Shown here: positions 21,115-31,676 of the stretch, in pieces
How positions within the stretch are numbered: the first letter of the stretch is position 1
Layout of the letters: each line of letters starts with the position of its first letter
Source: Metaphire vulgaris
Lineage: Eukaryota > Annelida > Clitellata > Crassiclitellata > Megascolecidae
Assembly: GCA_018105865.1 (NCBI GenBank)
Contig: CM030833.1
Coordinates: 13,484,381-13,548,380, forward strand
Direction: 5' to 3'
DNA: 64,000 nucleotides
Notes under the pieces: model-generated
The model's database searches: none
What the model saw: only the letters and a program-made list of their open reading frames with translations
What the model was told of the DNA's origin: nothing
Position numbers and translations under genes: made by a program

Positions 21115-21725
21115 TTGGAAAAATAATTTTAAAAACGTTAAAAAACGTAAAAACGTTACAAAAATAAAAACGTTAAAAAGCGTTGAATAAAAAACGTTAC
21201 AGACGTTTATCTAAGCGAGGTTAGGGAACGTGTCTTACCCACCCACGGAGAATTAACAAGCAAGTCACACTCAGAGCTCGAATTGCTGGGGGGTTGGAGG
21301 GGTGGGTTCAGCCCCCCCTTTAAAATGGCAGACCCTCCCTAGAGAAATGCAAAAAAGTTTTGCAAATGACAAAAGTGTAAATTCTTAAAACACCACGCAC
21401 GCCATGACCCCCTTTCATTTTCTCACAATTCGAGCACTGGTCACACTATGAAAAACGACTGTGAAATGAAATAAACAGCAATATTACTGGCTTGAATTGC
21501 TTAATCTATGTTGCAAATAAGTAAAGCTGCATGACCTGCTAATAAACAATCAACTATACTCTATAGCTAAGCAGCAGAAAGCTAATTAATTAGCTCGTTT
21601 TAGCTGGCTTAAGAAGATCTGTGTTTTTATTTTGGCCAACGTTTTTTATAATAAAAAACGTTGACAAAAATTTAAAAAATGGATAAAAACGTAAAAATGT
21701 GGTGGAAATAAAAAACGTAAACAGA
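21115..21725. other. Insertion bounded by AACGTT-rich arrays
   Basis: Clusters of AAAACGTTAAAAAACGT units occur at 21130-21205 and 21640-21720 at the two sides of the interruption in the LINE. The middle holds a hAT MITE (21272-21439) and unassigned AT-rich DNA. The element class is unknown. Confidence 0.45.
21272..21439. mobile_element. hAT-type MITE, exact 8-bp TSD GTCACACT
   Basis: The ends CAGAGCTCGAATTGCTGG and CACAATTCGAGCACTG are inverted; the TSD is at 21264-21271 and 21440-21447. Confidence 0.92.
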
Positions 21726-22031
21726 TGGGAGAAGAACAAAGACAGAGGAACTGGATTGGACACGTGCTAAAAGTGAAACATTGCTTAGAACAGTAAAGGA
21801 GGGAGGTATAGGCCTACCAGAAAATGGCAGAAGACAGACAATTGAGGAGCTGGGCACCCTATCCGGGCTGGGATCAGCCATGAGATTTGCGCAAAAGCGT
21901 TGATCACTTTTTTCGGGGAAGGGTAAGGTGCTTTGTAAAAGTAAAAGTAAAGTTTTCCCGTGTCCGGATTCGAGCGTTTGCGCCGGTGCTGATCTCCGGC
22001 CACTTATGCATAGGCTACAGCGACGCGGGTG

Positions 22032-22281
22032 CAGTGGCGTAACTAGGGGCCGGGGGGTACTTTTTTGACTGCCCCCCGGGCCCCGGGCGGGGGGCCCGAA
22101 GAGGGGTCTAAGCTAGGGTTAGGTTAGGGTTAACCCTAACTTAAACTTAACCCTAACCCTAGACCCTAGAAATGATGGAAATGATGTGGCGAGGACCTTT
22201 TTTTTTGCTCGTCAGCTTGAAACTCTGGGGACCCCATGTCAAAGATGCCCCCGGACCCCCAAAAGTCACGCTACGCCACTG
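22032..22281. mobile_element. hAT-type MITE with telomere-like core, exact TSD CGCGGGTG
   Basis: The ends CAGTGGCGTAACTAGG and CTACGCCACTG are inverted; the TSD is at 22024-22031 and 22282-22289. The interior (about 22110-22165) has GGGTTAGG repeats facing CCTAACCC repeats, then an A-tract motif copy near 22195. It is the same family as 47008-47261. Confidence 0.93.
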
Positions 22282-22469
22282 CGCGGGTGGCATGCACCAT
22301 TGGCATAGAGTAGGCTGCTAGCCAAACGTCTAAACACGCTGCCTCCTCGTAGCTACGCCAATTCTGAGTGGTCTGCCCTTTGTCTTTTTTCCTGCTTTGT
22401 AAACATAATCGATACAGGCCTGTGTAGGCCTAGTTGTATTAAAGCTTTGGGCCACTCAGTACAAAGTCA

Positions 22470-22655
22470 CAGGGCTTTTTTTCTAGGACAAAAGGTTTGG
22501 GAACTCATCTTTTTTTGCTCATCAACAAAACAGGTGTGGGAACGCCGTACCTGTACGTTCCTAAACGCATTATAACTTATCCATAATTATATATACAACC
22601 TGGCAAAAAAGGTGCGGGAACGCAGTTCCCGTGAGTTACCACTGAAAAAAGCCTG
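22470..22655. mobile_element. hAT-like MITE, 7-bp TSD match AAAGTCA
   Basis: The ends CAGGGCTTTTTTCTAGG and CTGAAAAAAGCCTG are inverted; AAAGTCA abuts both ends (22463-22469, 22656-22662). One A-tract-like copy lies near 22505. Confidence 0.8.
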
Positions 22656-22663
22656 AAAGTCAT

Positions 22664-23044
22664 AATAACAGTCTTTTAAATATACACACGATTTCACCGT
22701 CTACTTCTAATATTAGGCCTACACAAAATTTCTGCGGTTGGTGTCCAACCCAAAACCAGCTGGGGAGCTTACAACGCTCCCCTACCCGTCTAGACTAAAT
22801 GGGATGAACGAGTCAGTCTTGATGTCCACTATATATAGCGCCGCCGCTAGAGGGGCTCTGCACGACTGCACCAGACCCGCTGGGAGCATCAACGACCTTG
22901 AAAACACATAATATTGTGCAGTTGGAGGGGCGATATTCTGTCATGTAGCCTGAAAACTATGCACTAAATAGCAAGATTTGAATCTAATATTATCCTAAAA
23001 TTTTCAGCTCACGTCCCTTCGAGCCCTCGAGATCTAGTCAGGAC
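22664..23044. other. Unassigned sequence
   Basis: No gene or element end was recognised; TAGGCCTA lies near 22713. Confidence 0.4.
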
Positions 23045-23870
23045 TGTGTATACTTTTCTCTATCCTTTTGTTGACTGCCATGACTTTAGTTTTTACCGCG
23101 TTAACTATGAGATGATGAGTCCAAATCCTCTGCTTGTTTGATTTAGGCTACTTGATCTGTGAGTCTTTAGAATCTTTGTTCATTATCCACGAGCTAATAG
23201 GCTCAAATCATCTGCAAATTTTAGGTATTATATATATTTTTTCCACTACAATTCACTCCAATGTTTAGATTCTCAGTTGCTATTTTAAATGTTACTTATA
23301 TGATTACTATGAAGAGAGATGGGGGATAGCATGCATCTCTGGCTATTCCCGACTTCTGTCTTAAACCATTCTGATTGGTCTTTATCAACTTTAATTGCAT
23401 TTTCCTGTATATTGCTTGTATTAGGTTTATTATTTATCCTTCTATAGCATTATTTCTCATAGCCTGCCTTAAGCCTTCATGCCATATTGAGTATTATTAT
23501 TAATATCATCGAACGCTTAATGTGTTAAATGATGTCAGCCATTTGATTGCGACGTTATCAGCTGTATGTAGAGTTTGTAGTCCACCGTCCTCTAGCCTGG
23601 TTATAGGGCAAGAGTCAACTAGGTGCGACATTGTTTGAACGACACCGCAGGGGCACAGGTTCGAGTCAGTTAATCCCCATTTCTGATGACAGTGTTTGCA
23701 GTGTCCCTGTCCAGTTCGAAAACGGTTTAACAGACACCACAGGTGACGAGGCAGCGTGTCGAAGCCTGGCCATATTGAGTCAAAAGCCTGTTTATAGTAA
23801 ATGAAATTGATGTATAAAGATGTATGAAGTGCAAGGTTATCGATCAATAAATCCACATCTTAAGGCAAGA
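23045..23870 (-). mobile_element. RTE-like LINE reverse-transcriptase remnant, host of a nested LINE
   Basis: Minus-strand translation gives INFIYYKQAFDSIW (motif A, about 23810-23770) and, past the insertion, QSEWFKTEVGNSQRCMLSP, LKFADDLSLLARG (the palm ADD motif) and RGFGLIIS. Several stops are present. The copy is interrupted by 23493-23768. Confidence 0.85.
23493..23768 (-). mobile_element. Nested 5'-truncated LINE fragment, exact 12-bp TSD GCCATATTGAGT
   Basis: The frame reads TLPRHLWCLLNRFRTGQGHC, KWGLTDSNLCPCG and TMSHLVDSCPI, a jockey-type C-terminal Cys/His segment, and ends in an ATT-rich tail. GCCATATTGAGT lies at 23481-23492 and 23769-23780. It split the reverse-transcriptase motif A region of the host LINE. 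Confidence 0.92.
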
Positions 23871-23883
23871 TAGATTCTTTTCT

Positions 23884-24130
23884 GGTACTTGTCTGTTAAC
23901 GGATACTCTTTTCAGCCCGTCTTTCCAAACGGGCGTATAATAGGGTTAGGGGTTAGGGTTAGGGTTAGGGTTAGGGTTAGGGTTAGGGTTAACCCTACCC
24001 TTTACCTAACCCTAACCCTAACCCTAACCCTAACCTAACCTGGGGCGCCCCAGCCGAACGGGGCGCCCCAGGCGCCTACGCCCGTTTGGAAAGACGGGCT
24101 GAAAAGAGTATCCGTTAACAGACAAGTACC
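23884..24130. mobile_element. Foldback/Mutator-like MITE with telomere-like core
   Basis: Perfect 54-bp terminal inverted repeats (23884-23937 and 24077-24130) start GGTACTTGTCTGTTAACGG. The exact 9-bp TSD TTCTTTTCT (23875-23883, 24131-24139) suggests Mutator-like transposition. The core is (TTAGGG)n running into (CCCTAA)n, then a GC-rich GGGGCGCCCC palindrome. The whole element can fold into a single hairpin. Confidence 0.93.
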
Positions 24131-24139
24131 TTCTTTTCT

Positions 24140-24536
24140 GTTTGCTAGAATAGGTCGCTTTACGGCGATTTGTACAGCGAAGGTAGAATATCGATTCTTA
24201 GGCCAACGGAACGAATTCACCTTTCTCGAATGGTGGTGCTGGTGGTGCAGCTGCTGAGTAAAGCAAGAATAATTGAACGCGAGAAAAATAATTGATCACG
24301 GAAATTTTCGTTGTTGCCGCAATTCAAACTGGTCGACAGAGGAAGAACCGATATGCGCCTAAGAATTATTGATTTTTTTCGAGATTATAATCTCGCACGA
24401 AACGAAAGAATGAAAATTTAAAACTTCAATATTACGCGACACTTTACTTAGATCATCATTTCAAAACTTTTAAGAATAGGAAATTAGATCTACTGTTATG
24501 TCATATCTCACCTACACACTGTATAGGCTATTGAAA
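24140..24536. other. Unassigned sequence
   Basis: Nothing was recognised except a short palindrome near 24370-24400. Confidence 0.4.
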
Positions 24537-24544
24537 TCACTGCC

Positions 24545-24713
24545 CATGGTTTAATCTAGGTCGTTTCCGGGGGGAATTGCCCTTTCGCCCCGGAAATTTC
24601 AAATTCTCCCCGGAAATTTTGGCATAATACATCAACTAACAGCAGCCTCCTAGCTGATTTTCCCCCGGCTTTGTCAGTTTCCTCCCGGAATCCAGAGTCT
24701 AGATTAAACACTG
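24545..24713. mobile_element. hAT-type MITE, exact 8-bp TSD TCACTGCC
   Basis: The ends CATGGTTTAATCTAGG and CTAGATTAAACACTG are inverted; the TSD is at 24537-24544 and 24714-24721. It is a near copy of 13104-13269. Confidence 0.92.
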
Positions 24714-24721
24714 TCACTGCC

Positions 24722-25538
24722 ACGGCTTTAAATATCCGAACGCATCCAGTAGGCCTACAAGATAATAACGATTACATTATACATTTCTCTTCATTCGCCA
24801 AAACCGGTCTACTTGCGAAAACTCTTATCGCCTCAGCCTCCTCCTGGACCTGCACGATCGTCAACTCATCTTACAATTTCACGCCCGTTAACAGAGCCGT
24901 AGTTAGGTGGGGCAGGGGGCAATTAGCTGCACCGGGCGCCAGAAGCCATGGTTGTAGCAAGTTAAAAAGCCCGTCGAAGGTATTGCCAGTATGACAAGCA
25001 AAAAGGTCATCACCCGCTTTCTGCACTACTTTACCCCTCAAACGGCGTAAAAAGTCTGATAATCAAAAAATGTTCATCGCCAATTTTTCAGTTTTTGAAC
25101 TGTTGGGGGCGAAAATTGCATACATTGCCCCGGGCGCTAGATACTCTAGCTACGGCTCTACCCGTTAAATCAGTCATCTCTCTGTTACGAAGTTGCAACA
25201 TGTGCTTACGGCGTGCATGGGTTCTAAAACCTCGTAACTTATATCGTAAGATTCGCTAGTACTGTCCTTTCGATGTCCGCTGTTTCTTTAACACAATTAT
25301 ATTCTCGGACGATATCTAACACTGCGTTTCTACTCACATTAAACTCTAACGCATTTCTACAGTGTCCTATTGCAAACCGTACCTAATTCAACACAAACGT
25401 TTTCAAAGTTTCTCTCTTTTTTACTACTCATATCACTTGTTATCGAAAACTCCTCGACAACCCCTTTCTCCATTAGTTATTTATCATTTTTCTCCTCTTA
25501 CACAACCCACCGCAACCGCGACCTCTGTCCGACTGTCC
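24722..25538 (+). mobile_element. L2-like LINE remnant, split by a MITE
   Basis: CTCAGCCTCCTCCTGGACC, CGATCGTCAACTCATC and (after the MITE) TAAATCAGTCATCTCTCTG track the reverse-transcriptase C-terminal coding region of the better copy at 26740-26830. The reading frame is lost, and the part after 25300 is less certain. Confidence 0.65.
24892..25160. mobile_element. hAT-type MITE, exact 8-bp TSD CCCGTTAA
   Basis: The ends CAGAGCCGTAGTTAGG and CTAGCTACGGCTCTA are inverted; the TSD is at 24884-24891 and 25161-25168. It has an A-tract motif copy near 24993 and a diverged one near 25060. Confidence 0.93.
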
Positions 25539-25723
25539 CAGTGGCGTGTAGAGAGTGGCCGACGCCCGGGGCCAAGTTGTCCAAAGTACGCCCACGAGCA
25601 AAAAACGTCATCAGCCCCAACAAAAAGGTCTGACAAGCAAAAAAAGATAATCGGGGGTCAGTTTTACGCCCCCTGGTCTGCGCCCGGGGACACCGCCCCA
25701 CCCGCCCCCTCTACACGCTACTG
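25539..25723. mobile_element. hAT-type MITE, 7/8 TSD
   Basis: The ends CAGTGGCGTGTAGAGAG and CTCTACACGCTACTG are inverted; the flanks are GACTGTCC and GACTGCCC. Two A-tract motif copies lie near 25594 and 25626. Confidence 0.88.
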
Positions 25724-25811
25724 GACTGCCCCGTCTTCTACCGTACACTCCTGTACATTCACACACTGAAAACCACCACAATACACACATACATGCCCTC
25801 CTTCATACCTC

Positions 25812-25813
<2 letters not shown>

Positions 25814-25848
<35 letters not shown>
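25814..25848. repeat. (CA)n microsatellite
   Basis: About 17 CA units. Confidence 0.95.
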
Positions 25849-25851
<3 letters not shown>

Positions 25852-26325
25852 CACAACCCAAACATACACAAGCATACTTAATATCACTTTGTGAAATTGT
25901 GACATATGCCCCCTCCCATTTTTAAAAATTGTCCTTAAAGTAAAATTTTATCATAATACACAAAGTGATACTTCTACATGTATACCGGTAAACAACTAAA
26001 TGCAATAATCAACATATAAGTTCATCAGTCATATAAACGAAATCGTTCACCTAACTACTCTTAAGTATATCGAGCCCTAAGACGCTTCACGATCTTGTCT
26101 ACGTTGAGCAAAAGCGACATAAACAGGTTTCGAATCAATAAATCGTCCTCTCATTCCAGAAATAGCCTTCTCTGCTTTCTGAGATGAACTAAAACCAAAG
26201 TCAAAACCTTTAGAACATCCATTTGCACACATTACTTTTGCGCTCGTAACATTTCCGAATTTTGAAAATATTGCTTTCAAATTTGCATCATTTGTCGATT
26301 AACACAAATTCTTCACATAGGCCTA

Positions 26326-27170
26326 TAGGCCTAGATTTCGATTATTTAATTGAGGTCCTCTTTGCTGTTTCAGTTCAAAACGATTCTTCAATTCAAGATC
26401 TCTTTCTTTCCTCGTTTGCGCTTTACTCACAAAAATCTTATATCCATCCATTTCGATGTTATTTAAATTCTCCACCGCTTTTAAAGCTGCTTTATTGTAA
26501 CTCCCTCTACTATAACCTTCCCAAAGCCTCTATCAACAAATTGCAATCAATACAAAATGCACTTGCTCGTGCTGTTACTAAGTCACCTAAATTCTCCCAT
26601 ATTTCACCCATACTAAAATCATTACATTGGCTTAAAATAACTGAACGTATCCAATATAAGATAATAACACTTACACATAGCTCACTTCAGTCATCAAAAC
26701 CTGTCTACCTTAGGTCACTATTAATCCCTCAGCCTCCTCGACCCACACGTTCGTCATCTCATCTCACTCTGTCACGCCCGCTAAATCAATCATCCCTGAA
26801 AATTTGCAACCGTGCCTTCTCATACGCTGCACCTGAACTCTGGAACTCGATCCCAGCTTCCCTTCGCACACTTGGACACTTTCAAACAATAAAATCTGAT
26901 TCCTCATTTCCTATAATTCCTGCACTTTCTCCTCAAGTCTTCAGGTCTAAGCTTAAATCCTTCCTGTTTCTTAAATCATTTCCGCCATAGCTGTAACAAC
27001 CTAGCCTCACTGCCCTTCGGATATTGACTATTGCCTGGCTGATCCCACACCTTTCCTATAGCTATTTTAAGAGAGGCTGAGCGCCTAAGAATAAGCAGCT
27101 ACTGTTGTGCTGCTTCCCAAGGCGCTATAGAAATCCACGAGATTTTACTTTACTTTACTTTACTTATGAT
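26326..27170 (+). mobile_element. L2-like LINE, near-intact C-terminal frame
   Basis: A frame to the stop near 26990 reads LQSIQNALARAVTKSPKFSH, LHWLKITERIQYKI and FSYAAPELWNSIPASLRTL, the CR1/L2 reverse-transcriptase C-terminus. Its 3' UTR contains GAGGCTGAGCGCCTAAGAAT and CGCTATAGAAATCCACGAGA and ends in (TTTAC)n. It lies inside the PABP pseudogene. Partial copies occur at 16920 (minus), 42961 and 43800. Confidence 0.88.
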
Positions 27171-27486
27171 CAACAAAATTCACAAATCAAAAATTCAAAA
27201 TCCCGTACTGTTGCACCTCTCTCGTCGCGCATCACTTTACAATTCACAATTATTGGGGTCTATCTCCTAACGGTTGAAATAATTCCAGTAATTTATCATC
27301 GTCTACATTCATTCCAAAATTCTTGATGTAAACATTGTGAAATTTCTTTGCTTCTCTTTCGTTCAAATTTACTTCATCGATATTCCCAACGATCAAATCA
27401 CAAACAGAAAACTAAATTAAAGGCTAAAGCTTCGACTGTACCCGTAAATAACATTGACTTGACGGGAATTTCCGCTACTTCTGCTT

Positions 27487-27660
27487 CGGGGCTGTCCACT
27501 AATTACGTCAACAATTTAGGGGAGGGGGTTTGAAAAAGTTTGACAGTTGTTGACAAGAGGAGGGGGGTCAAGAGAAGTTGACGTCAACAATTTCACTTTT
27601 TACAAATAACAATTGAGGAGGGGAAAATTGCCCAAAAATTGACAATTAATGGACAGCCCC
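27487..27660. mobile_element. MITE with GGGGCTGTCC ends, exact 3-bp TSD TTC
   Basis: It runs from GGGGCTGTCCACTAATTACG to ATGGACAGCCCC, with TTC at 27484-27486 and 27661-27663. It is a shortened relative of 2047-2471. The TSD bases complete pseudogene codons on both sides. Confidence 0.88.
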
Positions 27661-27756
27661 TTCTCTAACAGTACCATCAGCCATTATAAAACCTTGTTTA
27701 TGTCCAGTAATTAAAAGCTGGACAAACAGGGTTTGATGTTTTATCAAACCCGAAAA

Positions 27757-27972
27757 TGCCGCCTCTGACACAATGCTGCCGCCTTCATTCGAATTCCCAA
27801 AAATCTTGACGGGCAAAAAACTTGAAAAAGGTCGTCGCATTTTTATCAAAGTCCCGATCGAGATCACCGTGTATGTCAGCACATGTGTGGAAAAATACCC
27901 GAAAATGCCGCCCCTAGAGCAAATGCCGCCTGGGGCGGTTCGCACCCACTGTCCCCCCTCGCTATGCCACTG
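27757..27972. mobile_element. hAT-like MITE fragment
   Basis: The right end CCCCTCGCTATGCCACTG is hAT-like, and the interior has ATGCCGCC blocks and a GGGCAAAAAAC...AAAAGGTCGTC motif. The left end is not identifiable. Confidence 0.5.
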
Positions 27973-28085
27973 GAGCTAAGTATTCTGGATTGTTACTAAC
28001 GGTAAATGTATGTAGGGCCTAAATGTCACAAGTTGAGTTGAAATAAACAAATTTAAATCAAGCAATCAATTCATCATCATCATAT

Positions 28086-28931
28086 TTGCTTTCTGCCAGC
28101 TCATTAGCGGCAATAGCTAGACACAAAACTTCTCCATTTATCTATCTACTAAGACTATCCCAGTGGTCGGCAGATTGGCAAATGCTTTTTAACACAGATA
28201 AATGCTCGGTGATGCACATTGGGAAGAAGGGAACAGATCATGAGTTTAAGTTATGTGGGAAGGGACTAAAAGTGACAAACGAGGAGAAAGATCTAGGGGT
28301 CATCATGCATAACAGCTTAAAGCCATCTAGGCAATGTGCAGAGGCAGCTAATAAGGCCAACAAAATTCTAGGTATGATCAAAAGAACGATAGTGAGCAGA
28401 GAGAAGGATGTAATAATAAGACTTTACAAGACATTGGTGCGTCCACATTTAGAGTATTGTGTTCAAGCATGGTGTCCATTCCTGTAGAAAGACATAGAGA
28501 CCTTAGAAAGAGTGCAACACAGAGCAACAAAGATGATCAAGGGATATCACAAACTAACCTATGAGGAAAGGCTAAATCACTGTGGATTGACAACCCTGGA
28601 AAAAAGAAGAGAGGGGATTTGATCGAGACATACAAAATACTAACAAACAAAGTGGAAATGCCAAAGGAAAGATTTTTTACAATGAAGCAGTATGATCGAA
28701 CCAGAGGACACAGCATGAAACTGTTCAAGAAACGGGTTGGGAGACATAAACAGCATTTTTTTAGTGCAAGAGTGGTGGACAGATGGAATGAACTGGATGA
28801 GGGGATAGTAACGGCCACAACTGTAAACGAGTTCAAAATAAACCTCAGTAGTTTAGGATATTAGATTGGACAGGGAGCAACAGTGGTTCTCACACAGGGC
28901 ATGCAGTCCCTACTGAACCACTTTAAACCTT
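28086..28931 (+). mobile_element. CR1-like LINE, 5' truncated, with one stop and one frameshift
   Basis: The coding part reads LSQWSADWQMLFNTDKCSVM, EEKDLGVIMHNSLKPSRQC and RPHLEYCVQAWCPFL, then a TAG at about 28485 where relatives have Lys. A frameshift follows near 28610, then GDLIETYKIL, RTRGHSMKLFKKRVG and ARVVDRWNELDEG. The stop is followed by the 3' stem-loop AGTGGTTCTCACACAGGGC...GAACCACTTTAAACC and the TTATA array. The copy at 53757 is nearly identical, so the family amplified recently. Confidence 0.92.
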
Positions 28932-29551
28932 GTTATATTATATTATATTATATTATATTATATTATATTATATTATATTATATTATATTATATTATATTA
29001 TATTATATTATATTATATTATATTATATTATATTATATTATATTATATTATATTATATTATATTATATTATATTATATTATATTATATTATATTATATTA
29101 TATTATATTATATTATATTATATTATATTATATTATATTATATTATATTATATTATATTATATTATATTATATTATATTATATTATATTATATTATATTA
29201 TATTATATTATATTATATTATATTATATTATATTATATTATATTATATTATATTATATTATATTATATTATATTATATTATATTATATTATATTATATTA
29301 TATTATATTATATTATATTATATTATATTATATTATATTATATTATATTATATTATATTATATTATATTATATTATATTATATTATATTATATTATATTA
29401 TATTATATTATATTATATTATATTATATTATATTATATTATATTATATTATATTATATTATATTATATTATATTATATTATATTATATTATATTATATTA
29501 TATTATATTATATTATATTATATTATATTATATTATATTATATTATATTAT
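28932..29551. repeat. Perfect (TTATA)n array, about 124 units
   Basis: About 620 bp of the 5-mer run without a visible interruption, directly at the 3' end of the CR1-like LINE. The same LINE has about 55 units at 54043 and about 3 at 51834. Tyr/Ile ORFs across it are artefacts. Confidence 0.98.
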
Positions 29552-29815
29552 CTTTTTCCGTTGTTAATCTCATTCCATCTATTAATTATTGTCATTTGAT
29601 ATCTTTCGAAGTCTTCTTTGATGTTATTCATCCACTTTTTCCTGGGTCTTCCTCTTCCTCTTTTGCCTTCTTTGTATGTGTAGAGTGCTTTATATGGGAG
29701 TCTGTTGCTTTTCATTCTATTTACGTGTCCATACCATCTAAGTCTTTTTGTTCTGATTTTATCTATTATTGTCTCTTTCAACCCCAGTCTTTTCCTGATG
29801 TCTTCAATCAATTAA
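29548..29815 (-). mobile_element. LINE C-terminal ORF fragment (RTE-like)
   Basis: The minus-strand frame reads TKRLRWYGHVNRMKSNRLPY and KRGRGRPRKKWMNNIKEDFE, then a stop next to the TTATA array. It is the basic C-terminal end of RTE-like reverse transcriptases. It faces the plus LINE across the microsatellite. Confidence 0.88.
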
Positions 29816-30831
29816 TAAACTAAAATCGGGAAGTGTCAAAATATTAGTTTTCATCTGGAATTTTAAAAGTTTTTCATCGGCCCCTCTAGTAATTTTTCTT
29901 TAAAAAACACCATGGTAGGCCCAGCCTGATGTTCCGTACGTGCCTGGGAGTTGAGATCACGAGGTGACGCAACAGCGCTGCTGGTGTAAAAGCGCGGACC
30001 GGGCTCCTGTGACATGGAGACGTTTGCTTGTTGTTGACCAAGATGTCAAATTTGTATTATTGTTTTTATAAATAATATTATTAATTAGTGTGTAACTTCA
30101 ACAACTGTAGCCTATATAAACTTAAGTGAATCAGAACTATATAATATGGATTGTATTGGATAAGTAAACAAAAAACTTTTAGCTCTAAACTTAGAACCTT
30201 CCTATTCAAAATCTCATTTCCTCCATAGCTATTACAAACTATGTTGTAATAGCTGTGGAGGAACTACAAGTCAAGCGATATATAAATTTACGAGATTTTA
30301 CTTACTTACTGTCTTCTGGAAACCTTTCGGAATCTTTCTTGAAAACTAAAAGCGGCAACTCGGTTCTTAACTATCTAGTATCTACATAGATATCTCTGGC
30401 GAGTGGATAAAAGGCGATATTTTTTCCTTGGTTTTTTCTTCCACGATTTATCGACCATTTATGAATTAGATTAAATTAATTCCTTGCATAAACTCTGAAG
30501 CTGAAATCGATAGATAGAATTGCGTTTTCTGTTAAGAAAATGATTTCATTTTGGCCGATTGCAGGACGCAGGGCAAGTAACTCGTTATCATTCAGTCATG
30601 CTGTCCCTGCCTTTGCCACATAAATAATGTATTTTTATATAGCTCCAGTTTAGTACTCAAAGGTATGAATCGATGGTGCACTGAATCCATCCACAGAAAT
30701 CATGTGAATTCCTTGGATCAATTGGAATGGAGAGCAATGAGACATACTTTGAGGGCAAGCCGGCAAGAAGAATAGAAAGAATAGTTTTATTCTAGATTTA
30801 AAACACAGTGTGTTGGCAGTATTAAAGATTA
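29816..30831. other. Mostly unassigned; L2-like 3' tail at about 30175-30310
   Basis: 30175-30310 resembles the L2-like 3' UTR and ends ACGAGATTTTACTTACTTAC. 29930-30010 is CpG-richer and might be part of the MRPL45 promoter. The rest is unassigned. Confidence 0.4.
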
Positions 30832-31335
30832 CAGACGGTAGCATCCTCCGTTATCACCGCCTCCGTTATGCAGCCAGAAATTATGCTGAGATTATAATAC
30901 GTATACTTATTTTGTTGACTTATTTCACTATGCTGTAGAATTGGAATAATGTCAGGGATAACGTAGAAGGGATCGAGGCCTATTTGGTTGGCTTATTGTT
31001 AGCCTAATAGTGCTTCTAAAATCAATTAGATTATGCTACACAAATTCAGTTTGGTATGTACTAAATTGCTTCAAAGGTTCATTTAGTATTTCTTTAATTA
31101 TGGCTGCTAGTGACTAATCACATAATCTGCACCCTAGCAAAATCAAGTAGGCTGCATGAGTTACTGCATAATATCAATGTAATAAATGATTGCTAATATG
31201 GATTCAAATGGTCCCTACAAGTGATTGCAAACTAGAGATTGCAGTTAAAAAGTTGTAAGGTTTTGGGCAACAACGGTGATGAATTTGACTGCAGAAATGT
31301 CCATTCTGGTAGTGCTGACTAGCTATGTTTGACCA
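30832..31335 (+). repeat. Dispersed repeat, copy 2 (copy 1 at 1731-2766)
   Basis: It matches copy 1 but lacks the 425-bp MITE; the site at about 31090-31100 reads through TTCTTTAATTATGG with one TTA. Confidence 0.82.
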
Positions 31336-31676
31336 ACTGGGTGTTGCACATGTTTTCATAATTTTGTGCAGCTGCTTTGTTGGGTATTTATTATAACGGC
31401 CTTACTTGGTAGACAGCTACATTAATAGCCATGCACGCTACATACATGTGCGCTATACAAATTTTTGAAAACATAGACTACTCAAAAGTGCACGATATAC
31501 ACGTGCACGTGGTATACACGTGTGTGCGTGGTATATGCGTGAAAATATGGTAGTTGGCACTCCAAGCTTTTATTTTAAGTGAAGTGATTGCAGTGATGGA
31601 GTAGATTTTGCATATAATTTAAGTATTTCATAATTTTGTAGATTTTGCATATAATTTAAGTATTTTGTAATTTTAG

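Larger units (their letters stand above)
20885..21890 (+). mobile_element. RTE-like LINE remnant split by an insertion
   Basis: The left part (20920-21110) translates to KYVGNLDFTEKGHSKTEAF and KKIKWTDEKSNEEVLQI. The right part (21725-21880) gives QRQRNWIGHVLK-like sequence and RPTRKWQK. This is the LINE C-terminal region, in degraded form. Confidence 0.6.
26077..27745 (-). pseudogene. Processed poly(A)-binding protein (PABPC-like) pseudogene, broken by two insertions
   Basis: Read on the minus strand, three blocks follow the order of cytoplasmic poly(A)-binding protein. About 27745-27661 plus 27486-27400 resembles late RRM2. 27400-27170 reads NEREAKKFHNVYIKNFG and, after stops, CKVMRDERGATVRDFEF, which is RRM3. 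26325-26077 reads AYVKNL, then a stop, then ANLKAIFSKFGNVTSAKVM and KPVYVAFAQRRQDRE, which is RRM4. There are no introns, several stops, and a gap of about 50 residues between RRM3 and RRM4. The 3-bp-TSD MITE (27487-27660) and an opposite-strand L2-like LINE (26326-27170) interrupt it. A processed copy made by LINE machinery is the natural reading. The intact family binds mRNA poly(A) tails; this copy is dead. Confidence 0.85.

Noticed and set aside
23938..24045. A chromosome end or assembly join at telomeric repeats
   Set aside because: The repeats converge and are enclosed by perfect inverted repeats with a TSD, which marks a transposon core.
28883..29823. Long Tyr/Ile/Leu ORFs of 238 and 297 codons, plus similar ones at 53977-54323 and 39556-39819
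   Set aside because: They are translations of TTATA or TA microsatellites; open frames are forced by the repeat unit.
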